From positions 3,596,001-3,660,000 of the forward strand of contig NZ_CP126268.1 of assembly GCF_003234795.2 (NCBI RefSeq): 64,000 bases of DNA, read 5' to 3'. Below, piece by piece: positions 33,195 to 41,088 of this stretch; the first letter of the stretch is position 1; the number at the start of each line of letters is the position of its first letter. Made by a program: the position numbers and the translations under genes. Below the pieces are notes generated by a model. It ran no database searches, was not told the origin of the DNA, and saw only the letters and a list, made by a program, of their open reading frames with translations. The stretch comes from Curtobacterium sp. MCLR17_032 (GTDB lineage: Bacteria > Actinomycetota > Actinomycetes > Actinomycetales > Microbacteriaceae).

Positions 33195-33308
33195 TCAGGT
33201 CCTCACAGCTCGACCTCTGGCGGTCAACGCGAGCAGTCCTGAGGCTCCGAGGACGAGGAGGCCCGCGACGCCGACAGCCCACCCGAAGTTGCCGCACGAC
33301 GGTCGTCG
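33195..33308 (-). pseudogene. Hydrophobic C-terminal remnant after GNAT stop
   Basis: Immediately after the GNAT stop and in the same frame the minus strand reads 37 codons to a TGA: a short basic lead (RRPSCGN), one clear membrane helix (WAVGVAGLLVLGASGLLALT), then RGRAVRT. This looks like the tail of a membrane-anchored or sortase-type protein with no start of its own. It may be debris of a deleted gene, or read-through tail coding. Confidence 0.4.
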
Positions 33309-33824
33309 TCAGGCATCGCTCCCGCGGCGCTCGACCGCGTACTTGAAGCCGACGTGGCTGGCGACGAAGCCGAGTCGCTCGTAGAACCGGTGGGCGTCGA
33401 CCCGAGCGGCGTCCGAGGTCAGCTGCACGAGTGACACGGCGAGCGCCGGCGCCGCCTGGTCGGTGACCCAGCGCATCAGTGCCGTGCCGACCCCGGCCGA
33501 ACGCTGCTCGCTCGCGACCCGGACGGACTCGACGAGCAGGCGCGCGCTCCCCCGACGCGACAGTCCGGGGATCAGCGTGAGCTGCAGGGTGCCGACGACG
33601 ACGCCGTCCGCGTCCTCCGCGACGACGAGGTCGTTGCCGGGGTCGGCCGCGATCTGCCGGAACGCTTCCGAGTGCGCGAGGAGCGCCTCCCGGCCGAACG
33701 TTCCGGACGCACTGGACGCACCGGACGCACCGGACGCACCGTCGCGCGCGGCGCTGATCGGGTCGTCGGTCAGGAGGCGCAGGACCGTCCCGAGGTCGTC
33801 GAGCGTCGCGCGACGGATCACCAC
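33309..33824 (-). CDS. GNAT-family N-acetyltransferase
   Basis: 171 residues from GTG 33824 (GGAG seven bases upstream). A frame opening at 33875 would begin inside a strong terminator loop and is rejected. GNAT fold: VVIRRATLDDLGTVLRLL, acetyl-CoA loop VASEQRSAGVGTALMRW (R-x-x-G-x-G/A), and HRFYERLGFVASH. A low-complexity Gly-Ala-Ser insert near residues 28-41 comes from a 9-bp tandem repeat (GGACGCACC). Substrate unknown. Confidence 0.87.
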   Translation of the reverse strand: MVIRRATLDDLGTVLRLLTDDPISAARDGASGASGASSASGTFGREALLAHSEAFRQIAADPGNDLVVAEDADGVVVGTLQLTLIPGLSRRGSARLLVESVRVASEQRSAGVGTALMRWVTDQAAPALAVSLVQLTSDAARVDAHRFYERLGFVASHVGFKYAVERRGSDA

Positions 33825-33856
33825 CACCGCACTCCGGGTGGGGACGGTGACGGGGA

Positions 33857-33899
33857 GGTCGAGGCGCGAGATCACACCCCATCATCTCGCGCCTCGACC
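33857..33899. terminator. Strong stem-loop terminator after the methyltransferase gene
   Basis: GGTCGAGGCGCGAGAT (33857-33872) pairs perfectly with 33884-33899 around an 11-nt loop, immediately beyond the methyltransferase stop (33901). It separates that operon from the GNAT gene. Confidence 0.8.
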
Positions 33900-33900
33900 A

Positions 33901-34710
33901 TCAGCGGACGCCGTACACGACGCGGTCGTCGAGGTACTGCCAGACCGTGCCGACCTCTGCGAAGCCCGCACTGCGGAGCGACTCGACGTGGAACCCGGGC
34001 GTCACCTTCGGCGGCGCCTCGTGCAGTTCCGCGCCCCACACGGTGTCGCGCCGCGCGAGGGCCTCGGCGTAGCGGGGCGTCTCCGCCACCGCGGCCCACC
34101 AGGCGTCCCACGTGTCCGCGCCGCTCGCGAAGCCCTCGCGCTGGGTCGCCGCGTCGTCGTCCGCGGCGATGGCAGCCATCGTGCTCTCGTCCCGTTGGTA
34201 CGACAGGTGGTCGCCGTTGAGCAGGATGCCGCCGGGGCGCAGGAGGTCCGCGGTGCGTCGGAGGACGTCGACGAGGGTCCCCGGCTGGAGCCAGTGCAGA
34301 GCGGTGGAGCTGACGACGGCGTCGAACGGCGCGTCGGCGATGGCCGGGTGTTCGGCCCAGTGCGGGTCGGCGAGGTCGACCTCGGCGATCACGAGCCGAG
34401 GGTCGGCGGCGGCGAGGTCCGCGGCGATCGCGAGGAGGGCCGGGTCCTTGTCGGCGACCACTGCCGTGGCGCCGGGGACGGCGGCGAGCACTGCTTCCGC
34501 GAGCGAGCCGGTGCCACCCGCCAGGTCGAGGACCCGCGGGGCGGACGTGTCCGCGCAGACGGCCGCGACCACGCGGGCGATCGTGGCGAAGCGTTCCGCC
34601 CGGTGCCGGATGTAGGCGGTCTGCTGGGCGTCCCACCGGGTCGCCAGGTCGCGTGCCCGCGCCGTGTCGTCCGGGGTGGCCGTCAGAGTGGTGGTCGTGG
34701 TGTCGGTCAT
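33901..34710 (-). CDS. Class I SAM-dependent methyltransferase
   Basis: 269 residues. Rossmann methyltransferase: motif I RVLDLAGGTGSLAEAVL near residue 60, the acidic strand VVADKDPALLAIA, DAVVSSTALHWL (motif IV region) and the post-motif LRPGGILLNGDHL. Trans-aconitate-methyltransferase-like organisation. Its start overlaps the ABC ATPase stop by four bases, so it is the last gene of the importer operon and may modify the imported ligand or a chelator. Confidence 0.88.
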   Translation of the reverse strand: MTDTTTTTLTATPDDTARARDLATRWDAQQTAYIRHRAERFATIARVVAAVCADTSAPRVLDLAGGTGSLAEAVLAAVPGATAVVADKDPALLAIAADLAAADPRLVIAEVDLADPHWAEHPAIADAPFDAVVSSTALHWLQPGTLVDVLRRTADLLRPGGILLNGDHLSYQRDESTMAAIAADDDAATQREGFASGADTWDAWWAAVAETPRYAEALARRDTVWGAELHEAPPKVTPGFHVESLRSAGFAEVGTVWQYLDDRVVYGVR

Positions 34711-35510
34711 GCGGTGGGTCCTTCCGGAGGGGCCGAGGGGACGGCCGGTGAGGTGGGCAGGCGGAACGTGAGGTGGAGGTCGCCGTCGGGGTCGTCCCGG
34801 CGAGTGGTCTGGACGTCGTACACGGCGTCCAGGAGCGCGGGGCGGAGGACGTCGGCGGGCGGCCCGGCACCGACGACGCGGCCCGCAGCGAGGACGACCA
34901 GGTGGTCGCAGACGCGTGCGGCGACCTCGAGGTCGTGCAGGACGACGACGACCGTCGGGGCGATGCGCGGCAGGAGTTCGAGGACCTCGAGCCGGTGCCG
35001 CAGGTCGAGGTGGTTGGTCGGTTCGTCGAGGAGGACGTGGTCGGCTCCGTGGGCGATCGCGCGTGCGAGACCGACCCGCTGCAGTTCGCCGCCCGACAGC
35101 GCGGCCAACGGATCGCCGGCTCGGTGTGCCAGCGCGACCGCGTCGAGGGCTGCGGCGACCCGCGCATCGGATCCCGCGCCTCCGCGGTCCAGCAGGCTGG
35201 CTCGGGCGAGGCCGCCGAGCGCGACCTCGTCCGCCACGGTGAGCGCCGGGTCCGGGTCGAGCCGCTGCGCCACGCTCGCGACGCGTTGGGCGATCCACCG
35301 GCGTGAGCGGTGTCGGACGTCCTGCCCGTCGATCTCCACACGGCCGTCGTCGACCGGCACGGCTCGGAGCAGTGCGCGGAGCAGCGTCGTCTTGCCACTG
35401 CCGTTGGGCCCCACGATCGCCGTCACGGAGCCGGTCGGCGCCCTGAGGTCGACACCGTGGAGCAGCACCCGGCGCCCGGCACGGACGGTGACGGCGTGCG
35501 CCTCGATCAC
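34707..35510 (-). CDS. FecCD/F420-0-type ABC importer, ATP-binding subunit
   Basis: 267 residues. Walker A GPNGSGKTTLL near residue 35, signature LSGGELQRVGLARA near 138, Walker B HVLLDEPTNHLDL near 160, and the H-loop VLHDL. FepC/BtuD-like. Part of a complete set with the permease and binding protein upstream, with 4-bp overlaps on both sides. In databases such actinobacterial sets are often named 'putative F420-0 transporter'; the upstream metal-type operator makes a metallophore ligand at least as likely. Confidence 0.93.
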   Translation of the reverse strand: MIEAHAVTVRAGRRVLLHGVDLRAPTGSVTAIVGPNGSGKTTLLRALLRAVPVDDGRVEIDGQDVRHRSRRWIAQRVASVAQRLDPDPALTVADEVALGGLARASLLDRGGAGSDARVAAALDAVALAHRAGDPLAALSGGELQRVGLARAIAHGADHVLLDEPTNHLDLRHRLEVLELLPRIAPTVVVVLHDLEVAARVCDHLVVLAAGRVVGAGPPADVLRPALLDAVYDVQTTRRDDPDGDLHLTFRLPTSPAVPSAPPEGPTA

Positions 35511-36577
35511 CCGAGCGCGTCGAGCTGCCGGGCGAGCTCGGCCGGCCCGGCCACCGACAGGGTCGAGGGCGGGTCGGTGAAGGGGAAGCGGAGCGCGACG
35601 ACCCGGTGGTGTCGGACCGCGGAGAGTCCGGAGACGCCGGGTGCCGTGCGGAAGCTGTCGATGGTGTCCTGCGCCGTCCCGCTCGAGTAGAGCAACACGA
35701 TCGTCGACGGGTCGCGGGAGATGATGTCCTCCACGTTGGCGTCGAAGACCCGCTGCTTCGCGTCCGCGTAGACGTTGTGGAGCCCCACCGCGTGGAACAC
35801 CGGCGTGACCATGCTCGGTCCGCCGTAGGGCGAGAGGACGCCCCCGCCGGACGACACGTACAGGGCGGCAGCGGTCCCGCGGTCGGTGGCGGCGGACTGC
35901 TTCGACAAGGTGGCGCGTCCGGCCTGGACCGCGTCCTCGGCCAGCGCCCGCTGCCCGAGGACCGTGCCGAGCGTCCGCAGTTCGCTCCAGACCCGGCCGA
36001 ACGTCGCCGTGCGGCTCAGCTCGGGCCCGGGGTCCGTGCAGTACGCCGAGGGTGTGTAGAGCGGGATGCCGGCGGCCTGCAGTGCGTCCCGGTCGACGGC
36101 GTTCGCGGGGGCGATCACCAGGTCGGGCTTCGCTCCGAGGAGGCTCTCCTGCGACACGACGGACCCGCCGGTCGATGTCTGCTTCGTGGACAGCACGTGC
36201 AGGCGGGCGAGGTCGCGGTAGGTCTGCTTCGCGTACAGGTCCGGGGCGAGCGGTGCGGTGATGCCGACGATCCGGTCGACGGCATGGAGCGCCTCGAGGT
36301 TCGGGAGTTCGTCGTTGTTGACGAGCACGATGCGGCGCGGGGCGGCGGTGATCGTCACCGGGGTGCCGCAGTTCTCGATCGTGACCGGGAAGTGCGCAGC
36401 GCCGTTCGGGCTCGTGGTCGGTTCGGTGGCGCTGGACGATGCCGCGCAGCCGCTCAGGCTGACCACGGCGGCGGTCGCGAGCAGACCGATCGCCGTCAGG
36501 ACCGGGGTGGACCGGGGCCGGGTGGAGGACCGGCGCCGGGTTCGGGTTCGGGTTCGGGTTCGGGTTCGGGTTCGCAA
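35507..36577 (-). CDS. ABC importer substrate-binding lipoprotein (BtuF/FepB-like)
   Basis: 356 residues from TTG 36577 (GGAG six bases upstream). An Arg/Thr-repeat N-region encoded by six GGGTTC hexamers precedes a lipoprotein signal ending VVSLSGC. Mature protein: VTITAAPRRIVLVNNDELPNL, the VDRIVGI strand, LLGAKPDLVIAPANAV, typical of class III binding proteins with a helical backbone. Binds a siderophore-, corrinoid- or F420-precursor-like ligand at the cell surface. Cys residues in ENCGTP and AYCTDP may form a disulfide. Confidence 0.88.
   Translation of the reverse strand: MRTRTRTRTRTRTRRRSSTRPRSTPVLTAIGLLATAAVVSLSGCAASSSATEPTTSPNGAAHFPVTIENCGTPVTITAAPRRIVLVNNDELPNLEALHAVDRIVGITAPLAPDLYAKQTYRDLARLHVLSTKQTSTGGSVVSQESLLGAKPDLVIAPANAVDRDALQAAGIPLYTPSAYCTDPGPELSRTATFGRVWSELRTLGTVLGQRALAEDAVQAGRATLSKQSAATDRGTAAALYVSSGGGVLSPYGGPSMVTPVFHAVGLHNVYADAKQRVFDANVEDIISRDPSTIVLLYSSGTAQDTIDSFRTAPGVSGLSAVRHHRVVALRFPFTDPPSTLSVAGPAELARQLDALG
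36538..36573 (-). repeat. Hexanucleotide tandem repeat (GGGTTC)x6 in the binding-protein gene
   Basis: Six perfect copies of GGGTTC on the plus strand, lying right after the TTG start and encoding alternating Arg-Thr on the minus strand. Gain or loss of units would change the length of the positively charged signal-peptide N-region in steps of two residues without a frameshift. Confidence 0.95.
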
Positions 36578-36614
36578 GGGGGTCTCCAAAGGGGGTCGAC
36601 CGTGGGGTTGGCGG

Positions 36615-37721
36615 TCAGGGGGTGGACGTGGGGGCGGTGCGGCGGAGGAGGACCAGGAGGAACGGCGCACCGAGCACACCGGTCACGACCCCGACGGGGA
36701 TCTCCTGGGGCGCGAAGACGGTGCGCGCGACCGTGTCCGCGACGACGAGCAGGACCGCGCCGAGCAACGCCGACACCGGCAGGACCGCCCGGTGTCGGCC
36801 GCCGACGAGCCGACGTGCCAGGTGCGGCACGACGAGCCCGATGAACCCGACACCGCCGACCGCGGCGACGATGACGCCGACCATGGCGGAGACACCGACC
36901 ATCAAGGCCAGCCGTGCGCGTTCGGGGTCGATGCCCGCGGACCGCGCGGAGTCGTCACCGGACGCGAGCGCGTCGATGAACGGTGCGATGACGACGAGCG
37001 CGACGAGTCCGAGACCGGCTGACACTGCTGCGGCGGCGAGTGCGACCGGCTGCACCGACCCCAGCGAGCCCAGCAGCCAGAACAGGACGGAGCGGGCGGC
37101 CTCCGGGGAGTCGCTCCAGAAGACCAGGAAGCTCGTCGCCGCGTTGAGGGCGTACCCGACGGCGAGCCCGGCGAGCACGAGCCGGATCGGACCGCGACGG
37201 CTGGCGGTCCCGGCCAGGGCCACGACCAGCAGCACGGCGCCGATCGCCCCGGCCAGCGCCGCGCCGGAGAAGAGGAGCGCGCCGCCTCCGCCGATGACCA
37301 GGACCACGAGTGCGACGCCGGTGCTGGCGCCGGAGTTGATGCCGAGCAGGTACGGGTCGGCCAGACCGTTCCGGACGAGGGCCTGCAGGACCGCTCCCCC
37401 GGCGGCCAGTACGGCGCCGGCGATGATCCCCATCGCGACCCGAGGTGCCCGCGTGCCCCAGACGATCTGGTCGGCGGACGCGGACCAGTCACCGGATCGG
37501 ACGCCGCTGACGTGGTCGACCACGATGCCGATGACCTGGGTCGGAGCGATCGACACCGGACCGGTCATCATCGCGGCGACGGCGACGACGGCGAGCACCG
37601 CCACGAGCAGGGTGATCCGGGCCGCTGCGCGACGACGCGATCGGTGCATCAGGAGCACGACGGCGTCGGCCGGGAGCGTCGCCGAGGACGTCGGGCGGAC
37701 CGCCGGCAGCGACTCGGACAT
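36615..37721 (-). CDS. FecCD-family ABC importer permease
   Basis: 368 residues, about 10 transmembrane helices. FecCD signatures: RAPRVAMGIIAGAVLAAGGAVLQ, NGLADPYLLGINSGAS, VGYALNAATSF, VGFIGLVVPHLARRLVG (coupling helix), and ADTVARTVFAPQEIPVGVVT. First gene of a four-gene unit (permease, binding protein, ATPase, methyltransferase). A Fur/Zur-like palindrome starts 13 bp upstream of its ATG, so expression is probably metal-repressed. Confidence 0.93.
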   Translation of the reverse strand: MSESLPAVRPTSSATLPADAVVLLMHRSRRRAAARITLLVAVLAVVAVAAMMTGPVSIAPTQVIGIVVDHVSGVRSGDWSASADQIVWGTRAPRVAMGIIAGAVLAAGGAVLQALVRNGLADPYLLGINSGASTGVALVVLVIGGGGALLFSGAALAGAIGAVLLVVALAGTASRRGPIRLVLAGLAVGYALNAATSFLVFWSDSPEAARSVLFWLLGSLGSVQPVALAAAAVSAGLGLVALVVIAPFIDALASGDDSARSAGIDPERARLALMVGVSAMVGVIVAAVGGVGFIGLVVPHLARRLVGGRHRAVLPVSALLGAVLLVVADTVARTVFAPQEIPVGVVTGVLGAPFLLVLLRRTAPTSTP

Positions 37722-37733
37722 GGGTCTCCTTGA

Positions 37734-37748
37734 TGAGAACGGATCTCA
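37734..37748. promoter_or_regulatory. Fur/Zur-like 7-1-7 operator
   Basis: TGAGAACGGATCTCA, with flanking A/T extending the symmetry (ATGAGA...TCTCAT). The spacing and sequence fit the actinobacterial Fur-superfamily (Zur in particular) consensus TGAAAATGATTTTCA in its outer bases, with one mismatch between arms. It lies upstream of the ABC importer operon. Confidence 0.6.
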
Positions 37749-37934
37749 TTAGTACCAGATCCGGGCGCAGGAGACACAACCGCGTCGTCGAGCCGGACAT
37801 GGCCAGGACGAGAGCGGAGGGGGTCGCGCGCCCGCCACTGGCCCCGATCACGGGCCACTCCCCCCGATGGACGACTCCGACTCCAGGGGGATTCCACCCC
37901 TGACCCGGCCCACGAGGCGACCACGGGTCCTACC

Positions 37935-38741
37935 GTGATCAACATGCCGAAACTGCTGCAGGCCTCCATCGTGCCGGCCGTCGCCCTGGCCATCCTCGCC
38001 GCCTGGGTCGCGACGCAACACGGCCAGTTCACCGTGGACGTCCCTCTGCGGGAGGACACCTTCGCCACGAACCCGTACGCGGTCCTGGTGATGGTCGGGT
38101 ACGCCGCGGCACTCGGCATGGCGCGCCTGCGGCCGACCTGGGCCGTCGTCGGCACGGTGCTGCTGGTGACCCTGCAACTGCTCTTCTGGCCGGCCCGGTT
38201 CAGCCAGGCGAGCTGGGTCGGCTACCTGGTCCTCCTGCCGCTTCCCGCGCTCGTCGCGCGGTCGGCTGACCCCGCCCACCGGCGTCGGCTGCTCGCCGGC
38301 GTCCTGGCTGCTGCGGTCGGTGTCGGCGCGCTGCTGACCGTCCCGACGGTCTCGCTGTCCGGCCGGTGGGGCACGGTCAACGGCCTCCCGTGGGGTGGCC
38401 GGATCGCCAGTGACATCGCGGCGTGGGTCGTCGTGTCGGTCGCGGCCGCAGCGCTGTCCTGGAGGATCGGCGCACGTCGACCGGACACCGCACCGGTCCC
38501 GATCACCCCGGTGACGCACCATGCGGTGGTCGCGACACTGTCGACGCGTGAGCGCGAGATCTTCCGGCTCCTCGCCGACGGCTGTTCCAACGCCGACATC
38601 GCGCGGCAGGCGTACATCAGCGAGGCGACCGTGAAGACCCACGTCGGCAACATCCTGAGCAAGCTCGACCTCGGGTCACGCAACGAGGTGATCGCGTTCG
38701 CGTACCGGAACGGTCTGATGGCGCCGGAAGGCGCGCAGTAG
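37935..38741 (+). CDS. Membrane-anchored LuxR-type regulator
   Basis: 268 residues from GTG 37935 (or ATG 37944). Five or six N-terminal transmembrane helices (residues 5-185) carry no kinase or receiver domain. A C-terminal LuxR HTH follows (STREREIFRLLADGCSNADI, then ISEATVKTHVGNILSKLDL). A DNA-binding domain tethered to a membrane sensor suggests direct response to an envelope signal. Divergent from the ABC importer, about 210 bp away. The coding region ends exactly at a 46-bp palindrome. Confidence 0.85.
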   Translation: MINMPKLLQASIVPAVALAILAAWVATQHGQFTVDVPLREDTFATNPYAVLVMVGYAAALGMARLRPTWAVVGTVLLVTLQLLFWPARFSQASWVGYLVLLPLPALVARSADPAHRRRLLAGVLAAAVGVGALLTVPTVSLSGRWGTVNGLPWGGRIASDIAAWVVVSVAAAALSWRIGARRPDTAPVPITPVTHHAVVATLSTREREIFRLLADGCSNADIARQAYISEATVKTHVGNILSKLDLGSRNEVIAFAYRNGLMAPEGAQ

Positions 38742-38786
38742 CGGACGGGAGGCACGGTGCGGGCCCGCACCGTGCCTCCCGTCCGC
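38741..38786. terminator. GGACGGGAGGC palindrome, member 4 (bidirectional terminator-like)
   Basis: Perfect 46-bp palindrome, arms 38741-38763 and 38764-38786, beginning GCGGACGGGAGGCACGG. Its first base is the last base of the LuxR stop codon; the convergent binding-protein gene ends at 38798. Confidence 0.88.
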
Positions 38787-38797
38787 GACGGTTCAGC

Positions 38798-40120
38798 TCA
38801 CTTGCCGGCAGCCGCGTTGTAGTCCGCGATCTGCGCGGACGCCTGCTTCTCGGCGGTCCGCATGGTGGCGCGCACGTCCGCCCCCTCGACCACCCGGTTG
38901 AACGCGCCGATGACGGTCGCGCGGACGGTCGGGAACGCGCCGGTCACGCAGCCCGCCGCTGCGGTGCTCGACGGGTCGGCCGCCAGCTGCCGGTACATGG
39001 CCGCGACGTTCGGGTCGGCGAGGGACTGCTTGCCGACGCTGGTCGACGCCGCCCCGGTGTCCATCGCCAGGTAGCCGGTCGCCTTCGCCCACTTCGCCTG
39101 CACCTCGGGCGTCTGCAGCCACTTCGCGAAGTCGTACGAGGCACGCTGCTCCGCGGTCGAGTGCCCCTTGCCGGAGATCCAGAGCGCGTTGCCGCCGATG
39201 ACCTGGCCAGCGTCCTTCGACGAGGCGGTGGTGGGGAAGGTCGTGACGACGGACTTCGAGCCGTCCGGGTCGACGGTCGTGTACGCACCGGACGAGGTCA
39301 TCAGCATGCCGACCTTGCCGCTGGCGAAGGCGGAGTTCATGGCGGCGGAGTCGGTGCCCGGGTTCAGCGCGACGCCGTCCTGGTACAGCGACTGCAGCCG
39401 GGTCATGAAGCCGACCTGGGTGTCGGAGGTCAGGCTGACCCCGTCGACCTTCGTGGACCCGCGGCCGTTGTCCGGCGAGCAGAAGGGCTTGCCGCCGGAG
39501 GCGGAGAGCTCCTCGAGCATCCACGAGTCGGCCATGTTCATGCTGAAGCCGTAGGCGCCGGTCGCCTTGTGGATCGCCTCGGCCCAGGTCGCGACCTGGT
39601 CGAGGGTCTTCGGCGGGGACTTCGGGTCGAGTCCGGCCCGCTCGACGAGCGCCTTGTCGAGGTACAGGACGGGGACGGACACCGAGAACGGCATCGCTGC
39701 CAGTCCGTCCTTCCCGCTGTAGTAGCGCTCGGCGGCCGGGGCCATCGACGAGGTGTCGACCTTGCCGAGGGTGGTGGGGGCGACGGTCTGGCCGGAGTCC
39801 ATCATGAAGCCGGTCGACACGTCGTTCATCATGAGCAGGTCCGGCGTCGACGAGGACTGCACGGCGGCGGTGTACTTCGTCTGCACCGCGGCGTAGTCAC
39901 CCTGGTACGAGGCCTTGACGGTGGCGTGGTCGGCGTTGTGCGCGTTGTACTCGGACACCAGGGAGCCGAGTTCGGTGGCGGCGGGGCCGGCCATGGCGTG
40001 CCAGAAGTCGACGGTGACGGGACCGGACGAGGCGGCGGTGCCGGAGGCGGAGCACCCGGCGAGCGCCAGCACGGTGGCGGCGCCGAGGACGAGTGCGGCG
40101 GTGGAGCGTCGAGACGACAT
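38798..40120 (-). CDS. ABC importer solute-binding lipoprotein (UgpB/sugar type)
   Basis: 440 residues. Lipoprotein signal ending TVLALAGC. Family 1 extracellular binding protein: VTVDFWHAMAGPAATELGSL, DLLMMNDVSTGFMMDSGQTV, MPFSVSVPVLYLDKALVERAG, and GGNALWISGKGHSTAEQRA. The VDFWHAM...GP opening and the Trp/aromatic pattern resemble glycerol-3-phosphate or glycerophosphodiester binders (UgpB). Last gene of a unit with two permeases; the ATPase is not encoded here, so a shared MsiK/UgpC-type ATPase is expected. Confidence 0.88.
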   Translation of the reverse strand: MSSRRSTAALVLGAATVLALAGCSASGTAASSGPVTVDFWHAMAGPAATELGSLVSEYNAHNADHATVKASYQGDYAAVQTKYTAAVQSSSTPDLLMMNDVSTGFMMDSGQTVAPTTLGKVDTSSMAPAAERYYSGKDGLAAMPFSVSVPVLYLDKALVERAGLDPKSPPKTLDQVATWAEAIHKATGAYGFSMNMADSWMLEELSASGGKPFCSPDNGRGSTKVDGVSLTSDTQVGFMTRLQSLYQDGVALNPGTDSAAMNSAFASGKVGMLMTSSGAYTTVDPDGSKSVVTTFPTTASSKDAGQVIGGNALWISGKGHSTAEQRASYDFAKWLQTPEVQAKWAKATGYLAMDTGAASTSVGKQSLADPNVAAMYRQLAADPSSTAAAGCVTGAFPTVRATVIGAFNRVVEGADVRATMRTAEKQASAQIADYNAAAGK

Positions 40121-40257
40121 GGTGCTGCTTCCTGTTCGGGGTGAGGGTGGGAGCTGGGGCGGGGCGGGAGACGGGAGGGACGGACGGTCACGTGAGCGCG
40201 TCGGCGGTCACCGCTGCGCGGTGGCCGTGCAGGGCGCCGGTCACTGCAGTGCGCCGG

Positions 40258-41088
40258 TCACTTCAGGGCGCCGGCGGTCAGGCCACCGGCCAGGAACCGC
40301 TGGGCGACGAGGACCAGGACGAGCACCGGCAGGGTGACCATCGCGGCGCCGGCCAGGACGACACCGACGTCGGACGCCTGGGCGTCGGCGAGTTGGGCGA
40401 TGCCGACCTGCACGGTCCGGTTCTCCGGCGAGTTCGTGACGAGCAGCGGCCAGAAGAACCCGTTCCACGCGGCCGTGGCGCTGACGAGGGTGACGGACAC
40501 CAGGGTCGGCCGGGTGATCGGCAGCAGCATCGACCGGATGAACCGGAAGTGGCCGGCACCGTCGAGCACCGCGGCTTCGCGCAGTTCGTCGGGGAAGCTC
40601 AGGAACGCCTGCCGGAACAGGAAGATCGTCAGCGCCGAGGCGACGAACGGCAGGAACACCACGAGCAGGGTGTCGATGATGTGCCACGAGGAGACGGTCA
40701 GGTAGTTCGCGATCAGGGTCGTCTCGCCGGGGATCATCATGCTGGCGAGCAGGACGAGGAACAGCGCCCGGGTGCCGCGGAGTCGGCAGAACACCAGCGC
40801 GTAGGCGGTCATGATGCCGATCACGACCTGCAGCACCGTCTGGCAGAACGTCACCAGCACGCTGTTGAGGAACTGACGTCCGAGCGGCACGACCTGGGTC
40901 GCACGGACCAGGTTGTCGAGCGTCAGGTGGACGGGCAGCAGGCCGGGCAGCCCCTGGTCGAGGTACTCGTTCGGGGTCAGGGCGCCCTCGAACACGTAGT
41001 ACAGCGGGAAGCACACGACCACGACGGCGGCGATCAGCCAGGCGTAGACGAGGGCGCTGCGGAAGCGCCGGGCGGTGACGGGTCGCAT
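40258..41088 (-). CDS. ABC importer permease (UgpE/MalG type)
   Basis: 276 residues, six helices. MalG-like EAA loop: FLSFPDELREAAVLDGAGHF, then LPITRPTLVSVTLVSA. The ATG overlaps the stop of the partner permease (TGATG type, sharing base 41088). It pairs with the MalF-like permease upstream and the binding protein downstream. Confidence 0.92.
   Translation of the reverse strand: MRPVTARRFRSALVYAWLIAAVVVVCFPLYYVFEGALTPNEYLDQGLPGLLPVHLTLDNLVRATQVVPLGRQFLNSVLVTFCQTVLQVVIGIMTAYALVFCRLRGTRALFLVLLASMMIPGETTLIANYLTVSSWHIIDTLLVVFLPFVASALTIFLFRQAFLSFPDELREAAVLDGAGHFRFIRSMLLPITRPTLVSVTLVSATAAWNGFFWPLLVTNSPENRTVQVGIAQLADAQASDVGVVLAGAAMVTLPVLVLVLVAQRFLAGGLTAGALK

Noticed and set aside
33706..33737. 9-bp tandem repeat GGACGCACC as possible regulatory repeat
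   Set aside because: It lies inside the GNAT coding frame and encodes a Gly-Ala-Ser linker; three units only.
40217..40270. Short direct repeat of GCGCCGGTCACT between binding-protein and permease genes
   Set aside because: Two and a half copies of a GC-rich 17-mer in a short gap; no symmetry or repeat elsewhere, so not called as a regulatory array.
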